64,000 nucleotides of DNA from an alpha proteobacterium BAL199 (GCA_000171835.1 ABHC01000012.1:1-64000); one strand, 5' to 3'; shown: positions 18,987 through 27,837, numbered from the stretch's first letter. A program made the numbers and translations. The notes: generated from the letters alone by a model not told the origin.

Positions 18987-20136
18987 CAGCCCCCCAGACC
19001 AAATGGCCGATTGCCGAGGTGATCCGACCCAGTGGGCCAAGCTGCCCTACGTCGGCACCGGCATACAACGGCACCGTACGATCCTGCATGTCAGGAGATG
19101 CAATCCGCAGCATGGCGATCGGCTGACCGGCAACGATCGGCGCCGGGATCGGCCCGGAATACTCGACCGTGACGGTCATTTCCTTGCGCGCGGCACGTTT
19201 GACCGCCACCACGATGTCACGATCCGACACCAGCGGCACCTTCGGACGGTCACCCAGCCAGACCTCGGCGGTTTCAACCGGTACACCCTTCTTGGCGAAT
19301 GTCAGGTTCTCGAACTCCCGGAACCCCCATTCGATCAGTCGTTCGGACTCGTCAGAGCGTTCGCGCACGCTCGACAGGCCGTTCACCACCAGGATCAGGC
19401 GGCGATCGCCGCGTTTCGCGCTCACCGTCAAGCCGTACCCGGCGTTCTCGGTGTGGCCGGTCTTTAGACCGTCGACGCCCATGGCTTTGTAAAGTAATGG
19501 ATTTCGGTTGCCCTGCTTGATCTTGTTGTAGGTGAATGAGGTTTCGGAGAAGAGCGAATAGTAGTCCGGAAAGCGGCGAATGGTCTCGGCGGCAAGGACA
19601 GCGAGGTCGTGTGCCGTCATCCGATGTTCGGGATCCGGCCAGCCGGTGGAGTTGCGGAATACCGATCTCTCCAGCCCGATCTCGCGCGCCCGCGTGGTCA
19701 TTAGCTCACCGAACGCTTCCTCGGACCCTGAGATCGCTTCGGCCAGCGCGATCGTCGCGTCGTTGCCCGACTGGACGATGATTCCCATCAGCAGGTCGGA
19801 AAGCACGACGCGTGACCCGACCTCGACGAACATCTTCGATCCGCCCTTGCGCCAGGCATTCTCGGAGATCGGGATTTCATCGGTCATCTTCAGGCGCCCA
19901 TCCTTCAGGCGCTCGAAGGCGAGGAACACCGTCATGATCTTGGTCATCGAGGCTGGCGGCATCAGCTCCGTCGAGTTCTTCTCGAACAGGACCTGTCCGG
20001 TATCATAGTCCATCAGGATGGCTTCGCGCGCGCTGGTGTCGAGCGCGGCAACCGGCCGAGCGCCACCAAGAATCAAGGGCACCGTGGTGACCAGGACAGC
20101 CAGAAACCCGACGAACGATAGATAACGACGCGACAC
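18979..20136 (-). CDS. D-alanyl-D-alanine carboxypeptidase (PBP5/6 family)
   Basis: A 385-residue penicillin-binding protein trimming pentapeptide side chains in peptidoglycan. Signal peptide at 1-31 (hydrophobic VGFLAVLVTTVPLILGG). Active-site motifs: SMTK (63-66), SGN (123-125), KTG (225-227). A C-terminal beta-rich PBP5_C domain follows (about 270-365), with an amphipathic end that could sit on the membrane. GTG at 20136 is chosen because an AGGAGG site lies 9 bases upstream; ATG at 20205 would displace the signal. It lies between rlpA and tmk in the envelope part of the run. Confidence 0.93.
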   Translation of the reverse strand: MSRRYLSFVGFLAVLVTTVPLILGGARPVAALDTSAREAILMDYDTGQVLFEKNSTELMPPASMTKIMTVFLAFERLKDGRLKMTDEIPISENAWRKGGSKMFVEVGSRVVLSDLLMGIIVQSGNDATIALAEAISGSEEAFGELMTTRAREIGLERSVFRNSTGWPDPEHRMTAHDLAVLAAETIRRFPDYYSLFSETSFTYNKIKQGNRNPLLYKAMGVDGLKTGHTENAGYGLTVSAKRGDRRLILVVNGLSSVRERSDESERLIEWGFREFENLTFAKKGVPVETAEVWLGDRPKVPLVSDRDIVVAVKRAARKEMTVTVEYSGPIPAPIVAGQPIAMLRIASPDMQDRTVPLYAGADVGQLGPLGRITSAIGHLVWGAGG

Positions 20137-20215
20137 GGTCTGGGACCTCCTCGTGCTTGAGTTCTCCACTGTTCCTATGCGTGCTTTGCGGAGAAACTTG
20201 GGCATGGCTCAGCTC

Positions 20216-21214
20216 TCAGTCGACGATGATGCGGGATCCCGGGAAACCAGCCGCGATAAGCTGCTCAAGCGTCCGGTCCGCCGAAGCCACCTCGGTCAAT
20301 GGACCGACACGGACCCTATAGTATGTCCGACCGGCCACCACTGCCTCCTGAACCTTGGCCGGCCCGATATCCTTCAGTTGGCGTGACAGCCGCCGGGCAT
20401 TGTCCCGGTTTTCGAAGGCTCCAACCTGCACCCAGATGTCGGTATCGCTTACCGGAACCGTCTCGACCGTTCCGGGCGGCGGGCCGCCTGTCGCGACCGA
20501 TGAAGTTCCGCTGCTTCCGGAAGATGTCACGGGGCTCGGCAACGCCTTGTTTCGGGCTGCCGGCGACGGCGCCGCCCCGGTCGGAGCTTCCAGGCGGGAC
20601 ACCTGCACAGGCGGCGACGGTACCGCGTCCGGCACAGGCGCCGGCGTCGCATCGGGCGCGGCCGATGCCAGTGCGGGTCCGACGGCGCCGCCACGGGCGG
20701 CGATCTGATCGCGTCGGCTGTCCTCAGGAAGGATTTCGACACGGACCTTGGCGGTGCCTTGTCGCTCAAAGCCGAGAAGTTGTGCCGACCGCCGGCTCAG
20801 ATCGATGATACGGCCATGGGCAAACGGTCCGCGATCGTTGACGCGCACCACCAGGGCCCGGCCGTTCGTCAGATTGGTGACCCGTACGATGCTCGGCAAC
20901 GGCAGCGTACGGTGTGCCGCTGTTACATCGTTCTCGTCGAAGGTTTCGCCGTTGGCTGTGGACCGGCCATGGAAGCCCGGACCGTACCAGGACGCGATTC
21001 CGGTTTCGACGTAGTCCCAATCTTCCTTCGGATAGTACCAGACCCCGCCGATCTGATACGGGCTGCCGACTTTGTAGGTACCGACCGAACCGGTCCTGGT
21101 GCCTTTGGCCTGTTTGGCCGTGTTGGCCAGGAACTCCGTCTCCGCGCAGCCCCCCAATATCAGAGCGGCGACCAGCGTCACTACAACACCCACCGCCACG
21201 CGCGGGCGGCGCAT
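20216..21214 (-). CDS. rlpA: Septal ring lytic transglycosylase RlpA, lipoprotein with SPOR domain
   Basis: A 332-residue outer-membrane lipoprotein that cleaves denuded glycan strands at division sites. The leader ends LILGGCAE (lipobox, Cys23). The double-psi beta-barrel domain (about 70-165) has ETGIASWYGPGFHGRSTANGE and RVNDRGPFAHGRIIDLSRR. A Pro/Ala-rich linker follows, then a C-terminal SPOR domain (about 255-332) that recognises denuded septal peptidoglycan. ATG at 21214 follows GAGGGGAG. mltB lies 61 bases upstream and the carboxypeptidase 79 bases downstream. Confidence 0.94.
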   Translation of the reverse strand: MRRPRVAVGVVVTLVAALILGGCAETEFLANTAKQAKGTRTGSVGTYKVGSPYQIGGVWYYPKEDWDYVETGIASWYGPGFHGRSTANGETFDENDVTAAHRTLPLPSIVRVTNLTNGRALVVRVNDRGPFAHGRIIDLSRRSAQLLGFERQGTAKVRVEILPEDSRRDQIAARGGAVGPALASAAPDATPAPVPDAVPSPPVQVSRLEAPTGAAPSPAARNKALPSPVTSSGSSGTSSVATGGPPPGTVETVPVSDTDIWVQVGAFENRDNARRLSRQLKDIGPAKVQEAVVAGRTYYRVRVGPLTEVASADRTLEQLIAAGFPGSRIIVD

Positions 21215-21275
21215 CGATCTCCCCTCACCCATGGATCTTGTGCCGCCGTTGTTTGAAATAGCTAGATATCGCACA

Positions 21276-22277
21276 TTACCGCGCATCCAGCGCATCGGCA
21301 AGCGTACCGACCGCGACCGCGAAGTAGGTCGAGCGGTTCCATTTCAGGATGACCTCGAAGTCCTCGTAGGCGGCAAAATGCCGGGCGCGACCGCTGCGCT
21401 CGGTGACCTCTACGATCTTCGCCTGAAGATCGCGGCCGGGCAGCGGCCCGCCGTCGACGCGGCGAACCCCCAGAGCCTCCCAATCGGACAACGGCTTGCG
21501 GGCATCGCTTCCGATCAGCTTGCGATCGAACCCGTCCGGTAGTGTCACCTCGCGGCCCCACGTCATGTCGTCACGCCAACCCGAACCCGACAGATAACGC
21601 GCGATTGATGCAAACACATCCGGCAAGCTGTTCCAGATGTCCTTGTGGCCGTCGCCGTTGTGGTCGACCGCGAAACGGTGAAAGCTCGACGGCATGAATT
21701 GGTTTTGCCCCATGGCGCCGGCCCATGACCCCTTCATGTCGGCCGGTGCGATGTGGCCTTGCTCCAGGATCTCCAGGGCGAGCATCAGTTCCTTGCGGAA
21801 GAAGGTGCTGCGGCGACCGTCATAGGCGAGCGTCGCCAGCGAAGCGATGACCGGGAAACCGCCGGTGATCCGTCCGAAATCGCTTTCAATGCCCCACAGT
21901 GCGACGATGAAGCGCTTCTGGACGCGGTACTTCGCCTCGACCTCGTCCAGGAGTTGGCCGTGCTCGGCCAGCAGACGCCGCGCCCGGTCGATGCGGGTCT
22001 GGGTGACGACCCGGTCCATGTACTCGTCGAACTTCAGCCTGAACTCAGGCTGGTTGCGATCAAGTTCAATGACCCGAGGGATCGGCGCCACCCCGGCGAA
22101 CGCCGCGTCCAGCGTCCGGTCCGACACGCCGCGGCCTTTCGCTTCGGTGCGGACGCCGGCCAGCCACTGGTCGAATGGCTGGGTTGATGCGGCGACAGCT
22201 GCCGGGGCTAGCACCGCGACGAAGGCTAGGGCACGGAGTGTACTGACGATGCGTTTGGTAGCGACGGTGCGAAGCAC
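21276..22277 (-). CDS. mltB: Lytic murein transglycosylase MltB-type
   Basis: A 333-residue glycan-cleaving enzyme producing 1,6-anhydromuropeptides. Signal peptide at 1-30. The catalytic Glu is in IVALWGIESDFGR (Glu131). The family motif MGQNQFMPSSF and the DHNGDGHKDIW segment follow. GTG at 22277 is chosen for the CAGGAG site ahead of it; the frame is open upstream to 22472 but that region lacks coding character. First gene of the long minus-strand run of envelope and replication genes. Confidence 0.92.
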   Translation of the reverse strand: MLRTVATKRIVSTLRALAFVAVLAPAAVAASTQPFDQWLAGVRTEAKGRGVSDRTLDAAFAGVAPIPRVIELDRNQPEFRLKFDEYMDRVVTQTRIDRARRLLAEHGQLLDEVEAKYRVQKRFIVALWGIESDFGRITGGFPVIASLATLAYDGRRSTFFRKELMLALEILEQGHIAPADMKGSWAGAMGQNQFMPSSFHRFAVDHNGDGHKDIWNSLPDVFASIARYLSGSGWRDDMTWGREVTLPDGFDRKLIGSDARKPLSDWEALGVRRVDGGPLPGRDLQAKIVEVTERSGRARHFAAYEDFEVILKWNRSTYFAVAVGTLADALDAR

Positions 22278-22425
22278 GGGTTTCTCCTGGGCGTTGCCGA
22301 GCGTTACCCCTCTCCCTGTCTCGCATGCCCGGTGTCCGGTATCAACGGCAGGACGGTCGATCAGCCGGATGTCGGAATTCGACAGTCCGCGGCAATGACA
22401 CGTCGACCGCTCGACTCGGTCCAGA

Positions 22426-22896
22426 CTAGCCGCTAGACGCCACACGGCGGGGCATCTGAGTGACGCGGGCACTCAGGATCATGGAAACTACGCCATCTGC
22501 GTCGGTGCACGGCAGCAACACCGACTCGTGACGCCAGATCCGCAGATCGAGGGTTCGATCCCCGCCCTCGTACAGTGGTCGACGGTCTCGCACCAGCCGA
22601 CGGTAAGCATCGTCAAGGTAGGTTCGCAGCCCTGGCTCAGGCACTTCGTCCAGGTATTTCCCGGTCAGTTCATACCCGAGATGCTCGGTGACGGTACTTG
22701 CGACCAGACGAAAGCGAAATCGGAGCGGGTTGGGTTCGACGTCAATCAGGGTCACGAACCCGATCACATAGGAAAAATCCAGGGGGTCGAGGTCTGAACG
22801 ACTGGGCGGACGCTGGTCGACATGTTGGCTGCGCCAGTAGCTGTAGAAGCGACGCAGCCGCGGGTCTTGAATGTCGTTTTCCTGGAGCTCGTCCAT
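22426..22896 (-). CDS. PAS-fold protein (PAS_5 / alphaproteobacterial single-domain type)
   Basis: A 156-residue single-domain protein. It has the pattern of the alphaproteobacterial PAS_5 family: an N-terminal helix (DPRLRRFYSYWRSQ), then DLDPLDFSYVIGFVTLIDVE, RFRFRLVASTVTEHLGYELTGKYLDEV and a terminal beta strand region with RHESVLLPCTDADGVV. No effector domain is attached. A GGAGGCGGGA site precedes the ATG. Two more such proteins are in the window (24472-24969 and 57537-58136). Ligand and partner unknown. Confidence 0.8.
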   Translation of the reverse strand: MDELQENDIQDPRLRRFYSYWRSQHVDQRPPSRSDLDPLDFSYVIGFVTLIDVEPNPLRFRFRLVASTVTEHLGYELTGKYLDEVPEPGLRTYLDDAYRRLVRDRRPLYEGGDRTLDLRIWRHESVLLPCTDADGVVSMILSARVTQMPRRVASSG

Positions 22897-22931
22897 TCCC
22901 GCCTCCGGTACTCACATCCGCGCACCTGATC

Positions 22932-22961
22932 GAATGTCACCCTGGAGGAGAATGTCACCCT
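22932..22961. repeat. Two direct repeats upstream of a PAS gene
   Basis: GAATGTCACCCT occurs at 22932-22943 and again at 22950-22961, 18 bases apart. The repeats lie 36-65 bases upstream of the start of the PAS gene at 22896, in promoter position, and may be a tandem operator. Confidence 0.6.
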
Positions 22962-23126
22962 AGAAGACGCAGTGCCGCTTCTGCCGATCACAGTGCCTCT
23001 GACCCTACACTAACGCCTGCCTCGGCCGACCGGTTTCGTACAAAAAGGCCTGTGTCGCGATTCGGGGACGACCGCACGCGCCGATCTCAACGAACTCCAG
23101 GGCGGCCAACAGTCGAGGTTTGGCGA

Positions 23127-23663
23127 TCAGTTCGGCTTTGCGATCTGGTAGCGCAAGCGGATCATGCTAGCGGGACGGTCCGGGTACATCTGGATCACGA
23201 ACAGGTTGTCGTAGTCGGTATCCGGGTCCAGCTTGACCTGACCGCCGTTCGGGACCCCCAGGGCCTCGAGAATGCGCGGGATGTTGCGGGTGTGCCCGAC
23301 GATCAGCCGGTCCTTGGCGTCAGGAGCTTGGCGCAGACGGGCGGCGTAGGCGACCTCCTCTTCTCGAGTCATCACCTGGGGCTGCAGCCCTGTCAGTTCG
23401 GCAAAGGGAGCGCCGGTCTGGCGGCTGCGCAACGCGTCGGTGGTGACCAGTTCGCCGATCCCTGCGTCGACCAGCATGCGGGCCAGCGTCCGGGCCCGAT
23501 CGTTCCCCACGGCCAGCAACGGTGCCGCGTCGCCGGGAACATCCAGGCTCTTCTCAGCGTGACGGGTGAGGAAGACAACTCCCTCGGCCTGTGCCGTTGG
23601 TGCATACAGCGCGCCTGCGATCAGAACAGGCAACAGCATCAGCGCAGTCAGCAACTTTCTCAT
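23127..23663 (-). CDS. Secreted histidine phosphatase-family protein
   Basis: A 178-residue branch of the phosphoglycerate-mutase-like histidine phosphatases. Signal peptide MRKLLTALMLLPVLIAGALY with cleavage after about TAQA (26). The phosphoryl-accepting histidine is in FLTRHAEKS (His35) and the second catalytic histidine in IVGHTRN. The TRHAEK variant of the RHG motif is typical of the short exported forms. ATG at 23663 follows a GGGGA site; upstream in-frame codons would bury the signal peptide. Substrate unknown. It is transcribed away from tRNA-Ser. Confidence 0.85.
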   Translation of the reverse strand: MRKLLTALMLLPVLIAGALYAPTAQAEGVVFLTRHAEKSLDVPGDAAPLLAVGNDRARTLARMLVDAGIGELVTTDALRSRQTGAPFAELTGLQPQVMTREEEVAYAARLRQAPDAKDRLIVGHTRNIPRILEALGVPNGGQVKLDPDTDYDNLFVIQMYPDRPASMIRLRYQIAKPN

Positions 23664-23810
23664 GTGTCGTCCCCATCCGGTGCGTACGCCACGCCATGAA
23701 TCCTGCCCGGCGAATAGTCGGCGCCCTTCCCGACCTGTCAAGCGCGACCAAGCAAGCCGTAACCTGAATGCCTGACGGCAGCTCTCGATCGGATCCTCGG
23801 GTCGGTCGCG

Positions 23811-23836
23811 GTTGGAGTGGGGTTGGAGTGGGGTTG
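23811..23836. repeat. G-rich 11-bp tandem repeat
   Basis: The unit GTTGGAGTGGG occurs twice in a row (23811-23821, 23822-23832) followed by GTTG, giving about 2.4 copies. The run of G tracts could form a G-quadruplex on the plus strand. It lies about 125 bases upstream of tRNA-Ser. Confidence 0.7.
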
Positions 23837-23960
23837 CAAGTGGACGCAGCCTTGCGTATCGATGCCGCGCTCAGGGGCATTCCGGCCGACTGGGGTGTGA
23901 ACCGGGGACCGTTCTGGCCCGTTCTCACCGCGCAGCGTCCAAGTCCTGAGACCGCCAGAC

Positions 23961-24050
23961 GGACGGGTGGCCGAGTGGTTTAAGGCAGCGGTCTTGAAAA
24001 CCGCCGGGGGTGCAAGCCTCCCGTGGGTTCGAATCCCACCCCGTCCGCCA
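23961..24050 (+). tRNA. tRNA-Ser (anticodon TGA)
   Basis: A 90-base class II tRNA with encoded CCA. Acceptor GGACGGG pairs with CCCGTCC; anticodon stem GCGGT/ACCGC holds loop CTTGAAA with anticodon TGA (reads UCN codons). The long variable arm (GGGGGTGCAAGCCTCCC) is characteristic of tRNA-Ser. The T arm is GTGGG-TTCGAAT-CCCAC. Confidence 0.96.
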
Positions 24051-24471
24051 TTTTATTGATATCTCACTGATATCACTAATATTTTATTTTAATACAGTCT
24101 CGTATCACCGACTGAACCCGCAAATAGAAAAGCGCATAAAGTGCGCTTTTTTTGAGTCGTAGATGGCAAATACCGATCTGATCGACATCCCGCCATCGCC
24201 GGAACAGTCTCGGTGCACTCTACCTTGCAATGCTTGAAGCTACGGCAGCTACGAGACGACCCTCCAAGCGGCCCAAAACCAGGACACCGTGGTTGGCGGC
24301 CGGGAGCCATACCGGAGTTCCCAACGACTCGAACCAGTGGTGAGTTTCCCTCTTCCTGCGTGATCTTTGCGATGCGGCAACGGTCGGACTATCGTTGATT
24401 TAACGCCGGGTGGGTTGACTGGTCGATGAGGGTCATCCGTCCGACGTATCGAGTGTCGCCCGGGGGACAGT
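24051..24471. other. Gene-free, partly AT-rich region downstream of tRNA-Ser
   Basis: 421 bases without a supportable gene. The first 80 or so are strikingly AT-rich for this genome and contain TGATATC twice (24057-24063, 24068-24074). A perfect hairpin terminator follows at 24128-24153. The remainder leads to the promoter of the PAS gene at 24472. No integrase or repeat of the tRNA 3' end was found nearby. Confidence 0.6.
24128..24153 (+). terminator. Rho-independent terminator downstream of tRNA-Ser
   Basis: AAAAGCGCA (24128-24136) and TGCGCTTTT (24142-24150) form a perfect 9-bp stem with loop TAAAG, followed by further T residues to 24153. The A-rich left arm would also let it act in the other direction. 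It probably ends the tRNA-Ser transcript. Confidence 0.88.
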
Positions 24472-24969
24472 GTGCCGACCGATCGCGAAGCGCCAACCTA
24501 CCCGGTTCCGGCCGAATTCGACGACGACCGGTTCCACTGGCTGTTCGACTACTGGCTTCAGCGCCGCGAGAATGGTCGCCTGCCCGGTCGTCGGGACATC
24601 GACCCCCTGCACTTCCGTCATCTGCTCGGCCGCGTGTACCTGATCGAAGTGGTGCGCGAGAGCGAGCGCATCCGCTTCCGGTTCCGGCTGTGGGGCAGCA
24701 AGATCAGCGGCATCTTCGGCCAGGAGCACACCGGCCACTGGCTGGAGGATATTGCCGCACCGGGCACCCTGGCGGAGCTTGAGAACACGCTGCGGACCTG
24801 TACGCTGGGCGCCCGACCGCACTTCTGGCGCCGGCCGATGATGGTCGAGAACGTGGACTACGTAGCAACCCGCCGGATGCTGTTGCCGCTCGCCAGCGAC
24901 GGCCAGACGGTCGACATGCTGTTCGGCTTGATCATCGAGGAACCGGCGCCGGCAAACAGCGCCCGTTGA
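24472..24969 (+). CDS. PAS-fold protein (PAS_5 type), second copy
   Basis: A 165-residue single-domain protein with the same layout as the protein at 22426-22896: FHWLFDYWLQRRENGRLPGR, DIDPLHFRHLLGRVYLIEVV, RIRFRFRLWGSKISGIFGQE, HTGHWLEDI and a C-terminal RRMLLPLASDGQTVDML segment. It starts at GTG with GGGGGA upstream. No catalytic or output domain is present. The two copies share little exact sequence but align motif by motif, so they are old paralogues. Function unknown; such proteins may sense small ligands and act on unlinked partners. Confidence 0.8.
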   Translation: MPTDREAPTYPVPAEFDDDRFHWLFDYWLQRRENGRLPGRRDIDPLHFRHLLGRVYLIEVVRESERIRFRFRLWGSKISGIFGQEHTGHWLEDIAAPGTLAELENTLRTCTLGARPHFWRRPMMVENVDYVATRRMLLPLASDGQTVDMLFGLIIEEPAPANSAR

Positions 24970-25086
24970 GCGGCTGCGGTTGTTCTGCGTGACCGTTTGT
25001 TCACGCAATCGTTCCCTCCAACCCGGCTGGAACAGGATATCATTTAAGCCTTGTTGGCCGTAGCGACAGACGGAGCGAGACCAGTC

Positions 25087-25974
25087 ATGCAACGCAAACG
25101 CGCCCGCGATTTCGACCAGCGCATCCTCGAGCTCTACGACGGTTACGTGCACGGAACCCTGTCCCGGCGCGAGTTCATCGACCGGGCTGGCACAATCACC
25201 GCCGGGGCTGCAGCCGGAGCCGCGCTGCTGGAGAGCCTGCAGCCGAACTACGCCCTGGCCGCCCAGGTCGCACCCGACGATCCGGCTATCCGCACCGCGA
25301 CGGTCGAGTATCCCTCACCGAACGGACACGGCACGGTGCGCGGCCTGATGGCCCGCCCGTCCGGCTTCACCGGCAAGCTACCCGCCGTGCTGGTGGTTCA
25401 CGAGAACCGCGGGCTGAACCCGTACATCGAGGACGTGGTGCGCCGCGCCGCCAAGGCCGGCTACCTGGCGCTCGGGCCTGACGGCCTGACCTCGCTTGGT
25501 GGCTACCCTGGCACCGACGACGCCGGTCGCGACATGCAGCGCAGCCTCGACCCGGCCAAGCTGATGGAAGATTTCTTCGCCGGGTTCGAGCACCTGGCGA
25601 ACCACCCGGACAGCACCGGCAAGGTCGGGGTTGTCGGCTTCTGCTACGGCGGCGGGGTGTGCAACGCACTGGCGGTCGCCTACCCGAACCTGGCAGCCTC
25701 GGTGCCGTTCTATGGGCGGCAGGCGAATGCTTCCGACGTGCCGGCGATCAAGACGCCGCTGCTACTGCACTACGCCGGCCTGGATGAGCGCATCAACGCC
25801 GGCTGGCCTGCCTACGAGGCCGCGCTGAAACAGCATGGCAAGACCTACACCGCCCACATCTACCCGGACGTGAACCACGGCTTCCACAACGACACGACCC
25901 CGCGCTACGACGCCGCGGCCGCCGAGCTGGCGTGGAGCCGGACGTTGGAATTCTTCAAGACGCATTTGGGATAA
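25087..25974 (+). CDS. Dienelactone hydrolase-family protein (exported type)
   Basis: A 295-residue alpha/beta hydrolase of the carboxymethylenebutenolidase family. The nucleophile is Cys186 in VVGFCYGGG, and the histidine lies in DVNHGFHND near the C-terminus; an aspartate in YAGLDERIN completes the triad. An N-terminal extension has [23 protein letters not shown], a twin-arginine-type segment starting about residue 26, as in YghX-like exported members. The ATG at 25087 follows GGAGCGAG. A dienelactone substrate is not implied; many members act on other lactones or esters. Confidence 0.85.
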   Translation: MQRKRARDFDQRILELYDGYVHGTLSRREFIDRAGTITAGAAAGAALLESLQPNYALAAQVAPDDPAIRTATVEYPSPNGHGTVRGLMARPSGFTGKLPAVLVVHENRGLNPYIEDVVRRAAKAGYLALGPDGLTSLGGYPGTDDAGRDMQRSLDPAKLMEDFFAGFEHLANHPDSTGKVGVVGFCYGGGVCNALAVAYPNLAASVPFYGRQANASDVPAIKTPLLLHYAGLDERINAGWPAYEAALKQHGKTYTAHIYPDVNHGFHNDTTPRYDAAAAELAWSRTLEFFKTHLG

Positions 25975-25998
25975 CGCAAGCCGACCGGTCAGACGGCG

Positions 25999-27837
25999 TC
26001 AGCTCGCAGTCGGCACCGCCGGACGGGTGGTCTGGTCGAACACGCCGGTGCCGGCCAGCTCCAGTTCGTGCTCCAGAGCGGTGACGATTGCTGGCGGTTC
26101 GCCCTCCTCGGGGGTGCGAAACAGGCCGAGCCAGTTCAGGATCGCGCCGACGGAGTCGCGGCCGCTCAGCCAGGACATGGGGATCGCCAGCAGCAGCCCG
26201 ATCACGATCGGCGCCAGCCAAGTCAGGGCCTCGACCGACACCCAGCCCACGCCAACTGCAACCGCAATGCCGAGCAGGGTATGCACGGCATGCACCCGAA
26301 CGATCTGGCCGAAAGGTTCGCCGTCGCCGCCGCGGCGGTGCGGCCCCCATCCGGAGCTGCGTCCGAGGATGATGTCCACTACGAATCGGCTGTGCAGCAA
26401 CATCATCACCGGAGCGATCAGCGTGGTCACGATCAACTCCAGCACCATGCTGACCGACATGCCGACCAGGCCGCCGTGCCCATGACGAAGCCTGCGGTCG
26501 AATACGATCGCGATCATCCCGAAAGTCCGCGGCAGCAACAGCAGCAGCAATGGTAGCCCGATCAGAATCCGCAGATCGGCGGTGCGCGGGATCATCAAAG
26601 GGATCGGCTGCAGGATATTGATGGTGTGCAGAACGTCGGTGGCGGCAAGGATTTGCACGGTTCCGAGCACCAGGAACAACAGCCAGATCGGCGAGGCAAG
26701 ATAGGCCATCACCCCCATCAGGAAGTGGTAGCGGCTCATGCCTGCCAGTCCTTGGGCCAGCACCAGTTGCAAGTGCTGCAAGTTGCCCTGGCACCAGCGC
26801 CGGTCGCGCTGGGCGCTGGCGATCAGGCTGGGCGGCGGCTCCTCGAAGCTGCCGACCCGGTCCGACATCATCCGGACCTTCCAGCCGTCCGCCACCAACA
26901 GAGCCGCTTCGACGAAGTCGTGACTCAGGATCTCACCGCCGATCGGTGCCTTGCCGGGCAGGATCGGCAACCCGCAACTGGCCGCGAACGCCCGCACCCG
27001 GATCATCGCGTTGTGACCCCAATAGCTGCAGGAGTCCCCCATCAGGACACTCAGCCCTTCGGCGATCGGTTGACCCTGCACCGATGTCGCGAACTGCTGC
27101 AGCCGGCCGAACATCGACTCCCCGCGCACCAGCCGCGGCCACGACTGCAGCAGAGCCAGTTGGGGATCGGCGTCCATTCGGTCGGCCATGCGCTGGACCG
27201 TGTCACCGTCCATCATGCTGTCGGCGTCGAGCACCAGCATGAACTCGTAGTGACCGCCCCAGTTCTCGCAAAAGTCCTGGATGTTCCCGGCCTTTCGGCC
27301 GACGTTCTGGGCGCGACGTCGATAGAACACCCGATCTGCAGCACCGACATCCCGGATCATGGCGCTGCACGCCAGTTCCTCGCGCCGGGCAATCACCGGA
27401 TCGCGGGTGTCGCTCAAGATAAAAAGATGAAATCCCGCGAGCCGTTCCTCAGCGTCAATCGAACGGAACATCGCCCGTAGACCAGCGAACACCCGTGCGG
27501 TTTCTTCGTTGTAGATCGGCATGATCACGACAAGGCGTCGACCGACCGGTCGGACTGTTGGTGAACCGGAACGGCGAGAGGCGATGCTCCGCCAGAACAG
27601 CGACGCGGCACCCAGCGCGGCAATCCAGAAATTGGCGGCCAGCCAACCAATCAGGATCGGAAAGATCACCAGCAATGCAATCTCGAAGGCGTTGAGCCGC
27701 GAAGACGGGAACAACTGGCGGAACTCGAGGACGGCCGCCGCGGTGGTCACGATCACCAGGATTGCGAACAGCACCCTGACCATCACCGTCGCGACAGTGC
27801 CGTGTGACCGCGGCCGGGCATTCTCCGAGCTAGGCAT
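25999..27837 (-). CDS. opgH: Glucans biosynthesis glucosyltransferase OpgH (MdoH)
   Basis: A 612-residue inner-membrane GT2 enzyme that builds the backbone of osmoregulated periplasmic glucans from UDP-glucose. Two N-terminal membrane segments (about 18-35 and 50-80) precede the catalytic domain: VIMPIYNEE (105-113), DAD at 204-206 in LVLDADSMMDGD, EILSHDFVEA (302-311) and QRDRRWCQGN (343-352). Several C-terminal membrane spans follow. It lacks the long N-terminal extension of E. coli OpgH (about 850 residues). opgD lies about 0.9 kb upstream on the same strand with an opposing lipoprotein gene between. Confidence 0.93.
   Translation of the reverse strand: MPSSENARPRSHGTVATVMVRVLFAILVIVTTAAAVLEFRQLFPSSRLNAFEIALLVIFPILIGWLAANFWIAALGAASLFWRSIASRRSGSPTVRPVGRRLVVIMPIYNEETARVFAGLRAMFRSIDAEERLAGFHLFILSDTRDPVIARREELACSAMIRDVGAADRVFYRRRAQNVGRKAGNIQDFCENWGGHYEFMLVLDADSMMDGDTVQRMADRMDADPQLALLQSWPRLVRGESMFGRLQQFATSVQGQPIAEGLSVLMGDSCSYWGHNAMIRVRAFAASCGLPILPGKAPIGGEILSHDFVEAALLVADGWKVRMMSDRVGSFEEPPPSLIASAQRDRRWCQGNLQHLQLVLAQGLAGMSRYHFLMGVMAYLASPIWLLFLVLGTVQILAATDVLHTINILQPIPLMIPRTADLRILIGLPLLLLLLPRTFGMIAIVFDRRLRHGHGGLVGMSVSMVLELIVTTLIAPVMMLLHSRFVVDIILGRSSGWGPHRRGGDGEPFGQIVRVHAVHTLLGIAVAVGVGWVSVEALTWLAPIVIGLLLAIPMSWLSGRDSVGAILNWLGLFRTPEEGEPPAIVTALEHELELAGTGVFDQTTRPAVPTAS

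Noticed and set aside
23961-24153. Integrated prophage or island at tRNA-Ser
   Set aside because: No integrase, no repeat of the tRNA end, and the genes on both sides look native. Only the AT-rich patch is reported.
26626-27480. Plus-strand open frame of 284 codons opposite opgH
   Set aside because: Antisense to a well-supported glucosyltransferase; His/Gln-rich without motifs.
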